A stretch of DNA of 49,891 bases from Streptomyces sp. McG3 (lineage in GTDB: Bacteria; Actinomycetota; Actinomycetes; Streptomycetales; Streptomycetaceae). The number at the start of each line of letters is the position of its first letter. Within the stretch, counting starts at the first letter, position 1. Positions 26,379 to 34,657 of this stretch are shown piece by piece. Under the pieces are notes generated by a model. That model did not search any database and was not told where the DNA came from. It saw nothing but the letters and a program-made list of their open reading frames with translations. A program made the translations under genes and the position numbers. The DNA lies in contig NZ_JAAXYC010000022.1 in the NCBI RefSeq assembly GCF_018619185.1, forward strand, positions 1 to 49,891, given 5' to 3'.

Positions 26379-26703
26379 CTAGCCGAAGATAGCGGAGCCA
26401 ATCGGCCCGCTCAGCCCACCGAGCAGACCTCCGATGGCGCCGTTTTTCCGTTCTGCCTGGGTACCACCGGCGATAGTTGCCCCTGCGCCACCTGCGCCCG
26501 CACCCCATAGGGCCGCAGTCACAGCGCCCGCCGCTACACAGCCGACGCCGGCAGTGCCGGCAACCACACCGACCCCGTCGGCGAAACTGAACAGTCCGGT
26601 GAGGTCGATGCGGTTGACGGGGTCGCCTGCGGCGTAGAGGTAGGGGTTCTGTTCCTGGCCGGAGGGGTCGGGGGTGGTGAAGCGGCCGATGTTGGGGTCT
26701 GCC
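26379..26703 (-). pseudogene. Orphan Rhs tip C: short Rhs core plus glycine-rich C-terminus
   Basis: Only the last part of the core remains (PNIGRFTTPDPSGQEQNPYL, YAAGDPVNRIDLTGLF). The tip is FADGVGVVAGTAGVGCVAAG, AVTAALWGAGAGGAGATIAG, a charged TQAERKNG and AIGGLLGGLSGPIGSAIFG. It is cut at 26700-26703 where it joins an integrase fragment on the other strand. With modules A and B it forms a tandem array of tips, each followed by its own small membrane protein. Confidence 0.7.
26601..26699 (-). repeat. Rhs core repeat, copy C (partial)
   Basis: About 100 bp, almost identical to the corresponding parts of copies A and B, truncated at the integrase junction. Confidence 0.75.
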
Positions 26704-27190
26704 TGAACGACACCGGCCTGCCCCGCGAGGTACGCATCGCCGACGCCCTGAGCCGCCTGTATGCGCTGTCGCTGACCCGCATCGTCCCCCTCACCGCCGA
26801 CCGCTACACCCAGGGAGCCGACGGGCACGGTTACCTCACCCTGAAGCGCAACCCCGTGCTTCTACCACCGAAACTCGCCCGCCTCATCCAGGAGCAGATC
26901 ACCGGAGCCATCGGCACGTCGATGCTCTCCCCCCACCCGGGGTCACCACCGTTCTTGATGCCGGGCAGGGTTTCGAGCCGGCACCGCAGCTTCAACTGGC
27001 TCTACGCCCAGATGCGCGAGCACGACCTACCGGTGCGCCAGGCCCGTAACACCGCGATGATCGAGGCCGTCACCCGCCTGCCGCCCACCGTCGTCGCCGA
27101 CCTGCCCGGCATCCACCTCTGCACCGCCGACTCATGGGCCCGCTACGCCAACGCCAGCTGGGCCGCCTACCGAGCGCCTCGACAGCACAT
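26700..27190 (+). pseudogene. Tyrosine recombinase-like integrase, C-terminal fragment
   Basis: LPREVRIADALSRLYALSLT, YLTLKRNPVLLPPKLARLIQ, FLMPGRVSSRHRSFNWLYAQ, LPVRQARNTAMIEAVTRLPP and IHLCTADSWARYANASWAAY match a C-terminal region found in Streptomyces integrase-like proteins with a degenerate catalytic core. It starts without a start codon at the Rhs junction and ends in a frame break near 27190. Confidence 0.55.
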
Positions 27191-27498
27191 TGCACCGTCG
27201 CCAGGACATGATCGGCGTCCGACGATCCGGCGGGCCAGGCTGTGCGGGCGAGCGCAAGGTGGTGAACGACAAGGGCCCGCAGGGTGATGCCATCGACAGC
27301 TGACCATTCTCCGAAGGCCCGAAGCTGCTCCAGCTCAGTCTCTTCGAGTTCTCGGCCAGTAGCAGCTGCCGCAACCAGGAGAGCGCCGAACCCGGTGAAG
27401 GTCTGCAGCGTGGGCACCGTTCCGTGCGTTCCGGGTATCACCGGCAGGCCAGCGGTGGACGCTGGGCTGCCTGAAATGGCATCAGGCGGGTTGGTCAT
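27190..27498 (-). pseudogene. Unidentified protein, N-terminal fragment (possibly PucR-like regulator)
   Basis: From ATG 27498 the frame reads MTNPPDAISGS, TVPTLQTFTGFGALLVAAAA, RELEETELEQLRAFGEWSAV, GITLRALVVHHLALARTAWP and DHVLATVQCAVEALG. It then runs into the integrase fragment. The helical pattern recalls the N-terminal domain of some PucR/CdaR-type or RsbR-like regulators. I am not sure of the family. Confidence 0.35.
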
Positions 27499-28387
27499 CG
27501 GAAAAGGTGGCCAGGGGGCGGGTTTCACTCGGTGCAGCGCACTTCGGGCTTAAAGGGAGGCGCCGCTGGTCAGCGTGGGCGGCCTGCCTCCGACCGAGAA
27601 GCCGACGGTGCGACGCGACACCGTCCGGGCCTTGACGGAACGTCACACTTTGAGGCGTGGTCCAGGCAACCGGACACCGCGGCCGGGTCGGTGAGGGGGC
27701 AGTCCGGCCCGTTCGATCCCGAAGCGATGAAGGCCCGCACGGAGTCGCGTCGAGCTTGCCGCGCACGCCTGAGCGGCCGTCACCGGGGACCGGCTACACA
27801 CGCTGAACCGGTTCACAAGAGGGCTTCTCCGGACGCATTCGGACCGTCGATGCCAGTTCCTCCCAGGCGGAAGCACGTATTCAGCCAGCCCGAAAAGGCA
27901 GCGAGTGCGCATTTCATCACCATAACTCCCCGAGCACCTCGCCAGGAAGCTGGCAACCAACGCCTCTTTGATGGTTCATGCACGCAATCTGCGAGACCAC
28001 GCGCGAAGCATGAAATCCTAAGCAATCATGGCGTAACCGAGGGTAACCATATGCAAAGAAATGACAAACTCATCTCGACTCGCGACCCGCCGCGACCATG
28101 TGCAGCATCTGAGCGCGACGCCCACCCATAAATTCTTACGCATCCGCTCCAAATTTCCCTTTGGGGTCAATTGTGCGCGATGGATCAGATCTACCGCCAC
28201 TCGTCGACGCTCATCTCATTCCGGGCACGCGGGCGCGAATCTGTCCTTGCGTCAGGGACAATCGCCGTCGACGATTCCAGCGTGCAACTTGGCAGGTTCA
28301 CGCTTACTCCTACTGGGCGGGAACCTCGCGCACCAACGGCCCCACCTCACCCGACCAGGGCTGTCCCCCCATACCTCGGAGGATCTC
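27499..28387. other. Long intergenic region before the protease gene
   Basis: No gene is convincing. From about 27880 to 28200 the base composition turns AT-richer (CCATATGCAAAGAAATGACA at 28047-28066), which may hold the promoter(s) and regulatory region of the protease. A stretch near 27540-27800 has open frames on both strands but no recognisable protein. Confidence 0.35.
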
Positions 28388-29281
28388 GTGACCTTCAAGC
28401 GCTTCTCGCCGCTCAGCAGCACGTCAAGACACGCACGGCTCCTCGCCGTGGCGTCGGGCCTGATGGCCGCCGTGGCCCTGGCCGCCCCCTCGGCCGTCGC
28501 CGCTCCTGATGCGGAGTCCAAGGCCACCGTTTCGCAGCTCGCCGACGCCAGCTCCGCCATCGTCGCCGCTGATGTGGCGGGCACCGCCTGGTACACGGAG
28601 GCGAGCACGGGCAGGATCGTCCTCACCGCTGACAGCACCGTATCGAAGGCAGAACTGGCCAAGGTCAGCAACGCTCTGGCGGACTCCAAGGCGGAACTGA
28701 CGGTCAAGCGCGCCGAGGGCAAGTTCACCCCGCTGATCGCAGGCGGCGAGGCCATCACCACCGGTGGCAGCCGCTGTTCGCTCGGCTTCAACGTGTCGGT
28801 CAACGGAGTCGCCCACGCGCTCACCGCCGGCCACTGCACCAACATCAGCGCCAACTGGTCCATTGGTACGCGCACCGGAACCAGCTTCCCGAACAACGAC
28901 TACGGCATCATCCGCCACTCGAACCCGGCGGCGGCCGACGGCCGGGTCTACCTGTACAACGGCTCCTACCAGGACATCACGACCGCGGGCAACGCCTCCG
29001 TGGGCCAGGCCGTCCAGCGCAGCGGCAGCACGACCGGCCTGCGGAGCGGCACGGTAACCGGCCTCAACGCCACGGTCAACTACGGTTCCAGCGGGATCGT
29101 GTACGGCATGATCCAGACCAACGTCTGCGCCGAGCCCGGTGACAGTGGTGGCGCGCTCTTCGCGGGCAGCACCGCTCTGGGTCTCACCTCCGGAGGCAGC
29201 GGCAACTGCCGGACCGGCGGCACAACGTTCTACCAGCCCGTCACCGAGGCGCTGAGCGCCTACGGGGCAACAGTCCTGTAG
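28388..29281 (+). CDS. Streptogrisin-type S1 serine protease preproenzyme
   Basis: GTG 28388 follows GGAGGATCTC. The 297-residue product has a Sec signal ([21 protein letters not shown]), a propeptide of about 75 residues ([26 protein letters not shown]) and a mature protease starting near IAGGEAI (residue 117). Catalytic residues are visible: His149 (LTAGHC), Asp171 (NNDYGII) and Ser253 (EPGDSGGA). The four Cys of the two conserved disulfides (130/150, 247/274) are present. The sequence and ending ([12 protein letters not shown]) are close to streptogrisin A/B, the secreted chymotrypsin-like proteases of Streptomyces. The gene is intact and monocistronic, with a terminator 10 bases after the stop. 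Confidence 0.95.
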   Translation: MTFKRFSPLSSTSRHARLLAVASGLMAAVALAAPSAVAAPDAESKATVSQLADASSAIVAADVAGTAWYTEASTGRIVLTADSTVSKAELAKVSNALADSKAELTVKRAEGKFTPLIAGGEAITTGGSRCSLGFNVSVNGVAHALTAGHCTNISANWSIGTRTGTSFPNNDYGIIRHSNPAAADGRVYLYNGSYQDITTAGNASVGQAVQRSGSTTGLRSGTVTGLNATVNYGSSGIVYGMIQTNVCAEPGDSGGALFAGSTALGLTSGGSGNCRTGGTTFYQPVTEALSAYGATVL

Positions 29282-29291
29282 CTGATGCACC

Positions 29292-29331
29292 GGGGCTTCG
29301 GGCTGACCGCCGACCGGTCGCCCGAAGCCCC
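29292..29331 (+). terminator. Terminator of the protease gene
   Basis: GGGGCTTCGGGC pairs perfectly with GCCCGAAGCCCC (12 bp), starting 10 bases past the stop. Confidence 0.85.
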
Positions 29332-30099
29332 GCGCGACGCCCACCCCGGCGGACCGTGCTCTCGCGCGGCACGCCTACGTCGTGCCACGAACCCTCCGCG
29401 TGGCACGTCGCATAAGCCGCGGGCGCGTCGACTGGATTCGCGTCCGAGGACGGGAAGCCGGCGACGGTCGGCACGAACGACCATCCCCTGCCCTGGGCGG
29501 CACTGGATGAACCCGGCCACCCGGTGGTGTGAAGGTACGCGCTTCTCCGCCAGGCACCCGCCGATGCGTAGGCAGGACTCCCTGACCGACTTTCCCGCTC
29601 GTCCGCCACAGACGGGCTACCCCATTCCTGGTTCGGCCGGGTCGGCCTGGGCTGTTCTCGTGCGGAGCCGACGGCCAAGTTGCGGTTCATTCGCGGTCCG
29701 GATGCAGCTGAGAAGCTGTTGTCTTTCCGATCTTGAGTGGTGTCCGTCGAACGGGAGTCTCGATGTCCTGTCGGCGAGCTACGCTGTGCGGCTATGAATA
29801 CCGGGACGGCCTTGGCCACACACTGATTAGTGAACCGGTATGTCATGACGGGGCTCTATCAAGGCGTTCGGCTGAGGCAGGACTCAGAGGGCGAGGCCAG
29901 GTGAACCGCGACTGATTGACATCGGAAGCAACAGCTCGCAATAGGCGAGAGAAGCTGCGGCCGGCATCGCTCAGCCGTCGTCGCGGAAGAACTCGCCGCC
30001 CGGCTCCAGGCTGCCGGCATCGGAGCGTTGACCGAGCACCGGCACATCGACCAGCCGATCCTCACGTGCAGGACTTGTTCACCGAACATGAACTGGCCG
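29332..30099. other. Intergenic region, mostly without recognisable genes
   Basis: A plus-strand piece near 29975-30070 reads VVAEELAARLQAAGIGALTE then HRHIDQPILTCRTC, gene-like but unplaced and lacking a start. Nothing else can be supported. Confidence 0.3.
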
Positions 30100-30360
30100 C
30101 GCTCAGCCTCCTGGCTGCGGCGCCGAGGCATCCCGCACACGATTCCCGAGCGGGCCGACCAAGTCCGCAACCGGGCCCGTCGAGGCAGCCGCGGAGGCCG
30201 CCCGCCGGCCTTCGACCGCGAGATCTACAAGCACCGCAACGTCGTGGAACGGTGCTTCAACCGCCTGAAGCAATGGCGGGGCATCGCAACTCGCTACGAC
30301 AAGACCGCCGAGTCCTACAAAGCAGCCGCCACTCTCGCATCACTCCTGATGTGGGCGTGA
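30100..30360 (+). pseudogene. IS5-family (IS427 type) transposase C-terminal fragment
   Basis: WLRRRGIPHTIPERADQVRN, GGRPPAFDREIYKHRNVVER, CFNRLKQWRGIATRYDKTAE and SYKAAATLASLLMWA make the last third of the transposase, including the catalytic Glu region and the natural C-terminus that the copy at 2445-3238 has lost. Confidence 0.8.
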
Positions 30361-30404
30361 CATTTGACGACAGAACCTAGCGGAGACGTCGAAGTACCTC
30401 CAGG

Positions 30405-30697
30405 CGGCGCCCCGGCGATCCGGACCAGTTCGGCGACGGGGGTGCCGTTCGGTGCATGGGCGAGGTAGTACGCGATCTCGTCCGAACGGGCCAGGCTGCG
30501 GCGAGCCAGCACCCACCGTTGATGGGTGGGCTTCGTTCTTCGCTGCCTGGAAGGCTTCCTCGATCGCCCAGCGAGTAGCGGCGGTTTCGGCGTGAGCTGT
30601 AAGCCTTGTCGCCACTGACGTGATCCGGCCGGGTGCGGGGCCGTCCGCCCAGCGACCTCACCAAGATCCGGACCAGATGCGGGCCAACTCGGCTCAT
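30405..30697 (-). pseudogene. Mixed IS5 and IS701 transposase debris
   Basis: From right to left come GRPRTRPDHVSGDKAYSS (IS5 DDE motif), then AATRWAIEEAFQAAKNEA (IS701 Glu region), then RWVLARRSLARSDEIAYYLA with TPVAELVRIAG (IS701). In intact IS701 the last block precedes the Glu block, so the pieces are permuted, as after recombination between two copies. Confidence 0.6.
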
Positions 30698-30841
30698 CCG
30701 CTGCCAATTCCACCCATACTCGCAGCTCAGAGGCTATGCCGAGCCCGTACCACCAGCAGACGAAGAATCTTCTGGTGTCGTACTCGCCGAAGAAGCTCGG
30801 CTTCTTCTAGGAGCACGCGAGAGCCCGAGGACGACGGCCAT

Positions 30842-31458
30842 GTGAACCTCGACAGCCTCACCGTCACCCCGACGAAGCGCACCACCCTCTTCGACGGCAC
30901 GGACCTCGACGCCTGGGAGGCGAACGACGGCAGTCCGGCGAAGTGGCCGGTGGCGGACGGCTCGGTGGAGTCCCTCGGCGGAGACATCCGTACGAAGGAG
31001 AAGTTCGGCGACTTCCGGATGCACGCCGAGTGGTACCAGCCCCCCTACCCGCCGGACGTCACCGGACAGGCCCGGGGCAACAGCGGGGTCTACATCCAGG
31101 AGCGTTACGAGCTCCAGGTCCTGGAGTCCTTCGGGGTCGACGTACCCGCCACCAACGACGCCGGTTCGATCTACCTGCGCAAGGCCCCCGACGTCAACGC
31201 GGCGACCCCGCCAGGCACCTGGCAGAGCTACGACATCGAGTTCCGGGCGGCTCGCTTCGACAGCGACGGGAAGAAGGTCCAGGACGCACGGGTGACCCTC
31301 CGGTGGAACGGCAGGACGGTGCACAGGAACGTCGCCATCGCCGGCCCGACCGGCGCAGGCCGGCCCGAGGGCCCGCACCGGGCCACATCAAGTTGCAGGA
31401 CCACGGAGACCCCGGTGAGAACCCGAGGTTCCGCAACATCTTAATCGAACGGCTCTAA
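30842..31458 (+). pseudogene. DUF1080 (3-keto-disaccharide hydrolase-like) protein, 3' frameshift
   Basis: From GTG 30842 the frame reads VNLDSLTVTPTKRTTLFDGT, LDAWEANDGSPAKWPVADGS, FGDFRMHAEWYQPPYPPDVT, RGNSGVYIQERYELQVLESF, DAGSIYLRKAPDVNAATPPG and TWQSYDIEFRAARFDSDGKK. This is the jelly-roll DUF1080 domain, some members of which are known to hydrolyse 3-ketoglycosides. One missing G in a CCCG run near 31375 throws the last 27 residues (HIKLQDHGDPGENPRFRNIL) into another frame. A tail LLVSYSPKKLGFF ends at 30810 just upstream and belongs to some other lost gene. Confidence 0.78.
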
Positions 31459-31796
31459 CCTCCACGTTCACCGCGCACCGACAGCGGTACGTCCTCCCGG
31501 TCGCAGACCCGCGGCCATCTCCTCGATGGTGCGGGCCTGCGACCGGCTCACCTCCGCTCGTGGGCAGGGCACTCGGCGGGAGCTTCGCGGGCCGGCCGTG
31601 CGGCGCGCTCGGCGTACCCCGTGTGAGCGGCTGGAGGCGCACCGCGTGGCGGCCGGGTGGTGCGCCGGGCCCGCCCGTGCCGCCGGGCTCCGGCGTCACA
31701 GCTGGTGGCGGACCCCGGCCTCCTGCTGTGCGGCGGTGAGCTGTTCGCGCAGGCCGCCCTCGATGGAGGTGCGGGCGGCCCCGCGGCGGAAGAGGG
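31459..31796. other. Unassigned debris
   Basis: Minus-strand pieces RTIEEMAAGLRPGGRTAVGA (near 31480-31545) and ARTSIEGGLREQLTAAQQEA (near 31710-31780) look like protein ends but cannot be placed. No intact gene is seen. Confidence 0.3.
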
Positions 31797-32153
31797 GAAG
31801 CTGAGGAGAAGCAGAGCCGTTCCCGCTCCGGCGTCCCTGGCAACAGAGGCGAACAGCCCGGCGACGAACTGCAGGGGCACGACGAAGATGAGGAGCAGGA
31901 GCAGCAGCACACCGCTCTGGGCGAGCGGAACCCAACCCAGCTGGCGGGTCGAGAGGACCGCGCTTCCCATGCCGAGCGCGAAGAACCCCAACGGAAGGGG
32001 GCCGGTGATCGGGCGGAGGACGATCCGGGTGACCGCGCCCGTCGTCAGCGGACCGGCAGGGTGAGGTGTCGCGGAGGCATCAGGCTGCAGCGTACGTGCA
32101 GGGGTCCGCGGAGGCTCCGGGCACCCGGGCCCCCGGCACCGCGACACCTCCAT
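31797..32153 (-). pseudogene. GPR1/FUN34/YaaH-type transporter, N-terminal fragment
   Basis: ATG 32153 opens a frame with TRIVLRPITGPLPLGFFALG, MGSAVLSTRQLGWVPLAQSG and VLLLLLLIFVVPLQFVAGLF then ASVARDAGAGTALLLLSF. These are the first two or three TM helices of the acetate-type YaaH/SatP family as found in Streptomyces. After residue 119 the sequence becomes unrelated. A complete protein needs six helices, so this is not functional. Confidence 0.62.
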
Positions 32154-32172
32154 GGCGCCGGACGGACCCCCA

Positions 32173-32709
32173 TCACCGCTGTTCAGAAGATCCGTGGTGG
32201 AAGCGATAGCGGGTCTGGCTGTACACCTCGCCTTTCCCGAAGGCGAATCCGACCGCCGGGTCGATGCGGTACAGCAGGACATCGCCGACGCGAATGGTGT
32301 CACCGAGGCCGTACCAGGTGCCGTCGGGGCTCGTCAGCAGGTCGCCGTACTTGCCCTCGTAGGCGTCTGCGGCAGTGCTGCGTTCTGTCGGGTCGCTCAC
32401 CGACTCGGCCAGTCCTTCGATGGTGATGTCGAGACCGTCCAGGACGTTCGTGCCCGTTGTCATGACACAGTGGTGGTTGCCCTGGAGGTTGCGCGCCTTA
32501 CGCTCCTGGTCACCGGTCGCGAAGTACAGAGCGCCGCCGTTCCAGACGGCCAGCAGCGGCGTCACGTGGGGCCGGCCGTCGGGGCGGACGGTGGACAGCC
32601 AGAACAGCCGCGCCTGCTCCAGCACACGCAGCGCGGTCGGCCAGGGGGTCGCGTCGGCGCGTGCGTCGCTGAAGGGTCCGATCTCGGCAATCGGGTCACG
32701 GTCGGGCAT
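32173..32709 (-). CDS. Pyridoxamine 5'-phosphate oxidase-fold flavin-binding protein
   Basis: ATG 32709 gives 178 residues, full length for the PPOX-like split-barrel family. RLFWLSTVRPDGRPHVTPLL, AVWNGGALYFATGDQERKAR, NLQGNHHCVMTTGTNVLDGL and DITIEGLAESVSDPTERSTA are the characteristic strands. The C-terminus (RIDPAVGFAFGKGEVYSQTR, YRF) is typical of Streptomyces members. Such proteins bind FMN, F420 or heme and often act as small-molecule reductases; the substrate is unknown. It is preceded by GAGGAGC and appears monocistronic. Confidence 0.88.
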   Translation of the reverse strand: MPDRDPIAEIGPFSDARADATPWPTALRVLEQARLFWLSTVRPDGRPHVTPLLAVWNGGALYFATGDQERKARNLQGNHHCVMTTGTNVLDGLDITIEGLAESVSDPTERSTAADAYEGKYGDLLTSPDGTWYGLGDTIRVGDVLLYRIDPAVGFAFGKGEVYSQTRYRFHHGSSEQR

Positions 32710-33430
32710 GGAAGCTCCTCAAGGGGTCAGGCGGATCGCGGTCGGCCACGATCCGGTCGACAGGTGCCGCCGCGGCCGTGCTCGGCAACCGGTGACGATC
32801 GCTCGCCGAGCATGGCCGGGGCGATGGCCACGCCCACTGCCGCGACGTGGCCGACGACGCCGAACACGGTCCGGCGACCGGGAACCAGCGTATGCGGCGC
32901 GGCCGTCCCGGGTGTGGACGCGTGCCCGACGACAACGCCGTGGGAGGCGTCTGCGCCGAGGGCGGTGCCAACCGCACCAGCGCCTCCCGCCAGGAGACGC
33001 CTTCCGGGCCCGGCCCCGGAAGTCCCCACCGACCTGATCCGGACGAGGTCACAGCCGCTTGAGCCCGACGTACTGGAGGGCTGCGAAGCCGCCTACCGTC
33101 AGGCTCTGCCACACGATCCAGACCGCACCGACGCCGGTGAAGGCTCCCGTCCGCTCCGAACACGTCCATGAGGGGCCGTCGGCACGCTGGATGCCGTACA
33201 CATCCTTGTTTCCGCTCGACCTTCGGGAAGGCGGACGATTCTTCTCATGGGGCAGTGGTCCCCGACGGGCACAGCGCGGCGGGCTGACGGCAGTCGAGAT
33301 CCGGCTCCTCGGGCACGGTCCCACCGGGTAGGTCCGGGACACCGGTCGCCGGCGCCGCACCGGCCGGTGCGAACGTCACCGCCGGACCGTCACCGAGCTG
33401 AACTGCCCCGCCTCGCGCCGACTGTTGCGG
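32710..33430. other. Intergenic stretch with a possible membrane-protein tail
   Basis: On the minus strand 33049-33190 encodes TGVGAVWIVWQSLTVGGFAA then LQYVGLKRL and a stop, which looks like the last TM segment of a lost membrane protein. The remainder (32711-33048, 33191-33430) shows only unplaced frames. Confidence 0.35.
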
Positions 33431-34657
33431 TCAGGTCCTGGTGGAATGGCGCAGGAGCAGTTGCCGGAGTTCGGCGGTGCACATCATGTACCCGTCGGGG
33501 GTGGGCAGGTTCTCCAGGTAGTAGTCGAGATCGGACGCCAGGGAGAAGACCCTCACCGGGGTACCCGCGGCGCGGCTGCATTCCACGACCCTGCGCACCC
33601 CGTCCAGGACAGCCGGGTGACGGGTGCTGTAGGAGTCGGCGACCAAGTGGTTGCCGCGGTCCGCCGCCAGATAGAACTGCACCAGGTCCTTGATGCCGAC
33701 GAACAGTTCGCTGACACCGGCCGCGCACATCGCCGGGGTGGCGTGAACGGCGGAGGGCGTCTCGATGAACGCGGACAGGGGGGCCTCGTCCGGCAGGTCG
33801 AGGTGTGCTCGGAGCTGCGCGAACTCGGTCTCGTCGCGGACGAACGGCACCGAGAGCACCACCCTGTCGGCTTGGTCGCCGAGCTGCTTGCGCAGCGTGG
33901 AAAGGACGACGTGCAAGGCGTCGCGGTAGGCGACGGAGCGCAGCAGCCAGCGGGCGCCGTGCAGCCCCATCTCGGGGTTCGGCTCCACCGCGACCGGGGT
34001 GATCTCGCTGACTTCGGCCGCGTGGTCGGAGCGCAGGTCGAGCATCCGCAGGATCAGGCGCTGGCCGGGCAGGAGCGCCTCGACGAAGCTGCGGAGCCGC
34101 CCTCCGATGGCCTGTCCGTAGGCGGTGATGCCGGCCGGGCCGCCGGCCATGGCGTCGAGCGGGCTCAGGCCCAGCGCGAGGCAGAGGAACTCCTCCCGGA
34201 TGAAGAAGGACTCGACCCGTGCGGCGTCCGGCCCGGAGGCGTTGATGGTGGTGATGTCCTGCAGGTCCGCGATGACCGCGCACGCCGAGCCGAGGTCGTC
34301 CATCGCGGACCTCCCGGTCCCGGCCCGCGCCGACGCCTCAGGTCCGACGACGATCGACGCGCTCTCCAGGTACAGCGTCACCTCGCCGACCAGGTCGGCG
34401 AGGTCCGCCTCGTCGACACGCAGGACAGGTATCCCTCTGCCACGGCACAGGGACTGCATGTGGCCGGTCAGTCCGCCGGAGCCGCAGACCACCGCGCGTG
34501 CGGCCACGATGGCGTCGTACATCCCTGCCTCAAGGAAGGGGGTGACGAGGATGCTGCCCTCATGTGGAACTCTTGTCCGATTACAGGTGCCCCGGAGCAC
34601 GCTCTCGGTGCCGCCGGCCAGAAGAAACCCCAGAATCCGTCGCCTGTTCCCGTTCAA
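33431..34657 (-). CDS. Stand-alone PEP-utilising enzyme: swivelling His domain plus PEP/pyruvate TIM barrel
   Basis: A TTG at 34657 directly abuts the TAG of the upstream gene and has CGGAGGG 5-8 bases before it, so it is probably the start (408 aa). Residues 30-85 form a PEP-utilising mobile domain with the phospho-His motif GSGGLTGH (His66). Residues 150-390 resemble the PEP-utiliser TIM barrel (REEFLCLALGLSPLDAM, LILRMLDLRSDHA, EPNPEMGLHGARWLL, VVLSVPFVRDETEFAQL, SAFIETPSAVHATPAMC, VSELFVGIKDLVQFYLA). The N-terminal ATP-binding domain of PPDK/PEP synthase and the C-terminal catalytic Cys motif are not seen. It could act in phosphotransfer with a partner or have a new role. It forms an operon with the flavoprotein. 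Confidence 0.72.
   Translation of the reverse strand: MNGNRRRILGFLLAGGTESVLRGTCNRTRVPHEGSILVTPFLEAGMYDAIVAARAVVCGSGGLTGHMQSLCRGRGIPVLRVDEADLADLVGEVTLYLESASIVVGPEASARAGTGRSAMDDLGSACAVIADLQDITTINASGPDAARVESFFIREEFLCLALGLSPLDAMAGGPAGITAYGQAIGGRLRSFVEALLPGQRLILRMLDLRSDHAAEVSEITPVAVEPNPEMGLHGARWLLRSVAYRDALHVVLSTLRKQLGDQADRVVLSVPFVRDETEFAQLRAHLDLPDEAPLSAFIETPSAVHATPAMCAAGVSELFVGIKDLVQFYLAADRGNHLVADSYSTRHPAVLDGVRRVVECSRAAGTPVRVFSLASDLDYYLENLPTPDGYMMCTAELRQLLLRHSTRT

Noticed and set aside
32711..33048. Minus-strand frame with a run LLAGGAGAVGTALGADASHG considered as a secreted protein
   Set aside because: No proper signal peptide or continuing coding pattern; codon use fits non-coding DNA.
33431..34657. 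Considered a complete PEP synthase or pyruvate phosphate dikinase
   Set aside because: The protein is 408 residues, lacks the ATP-grasp domain and the C-terminal Cys motif, and the neighbouring gene is a flavoprotein.
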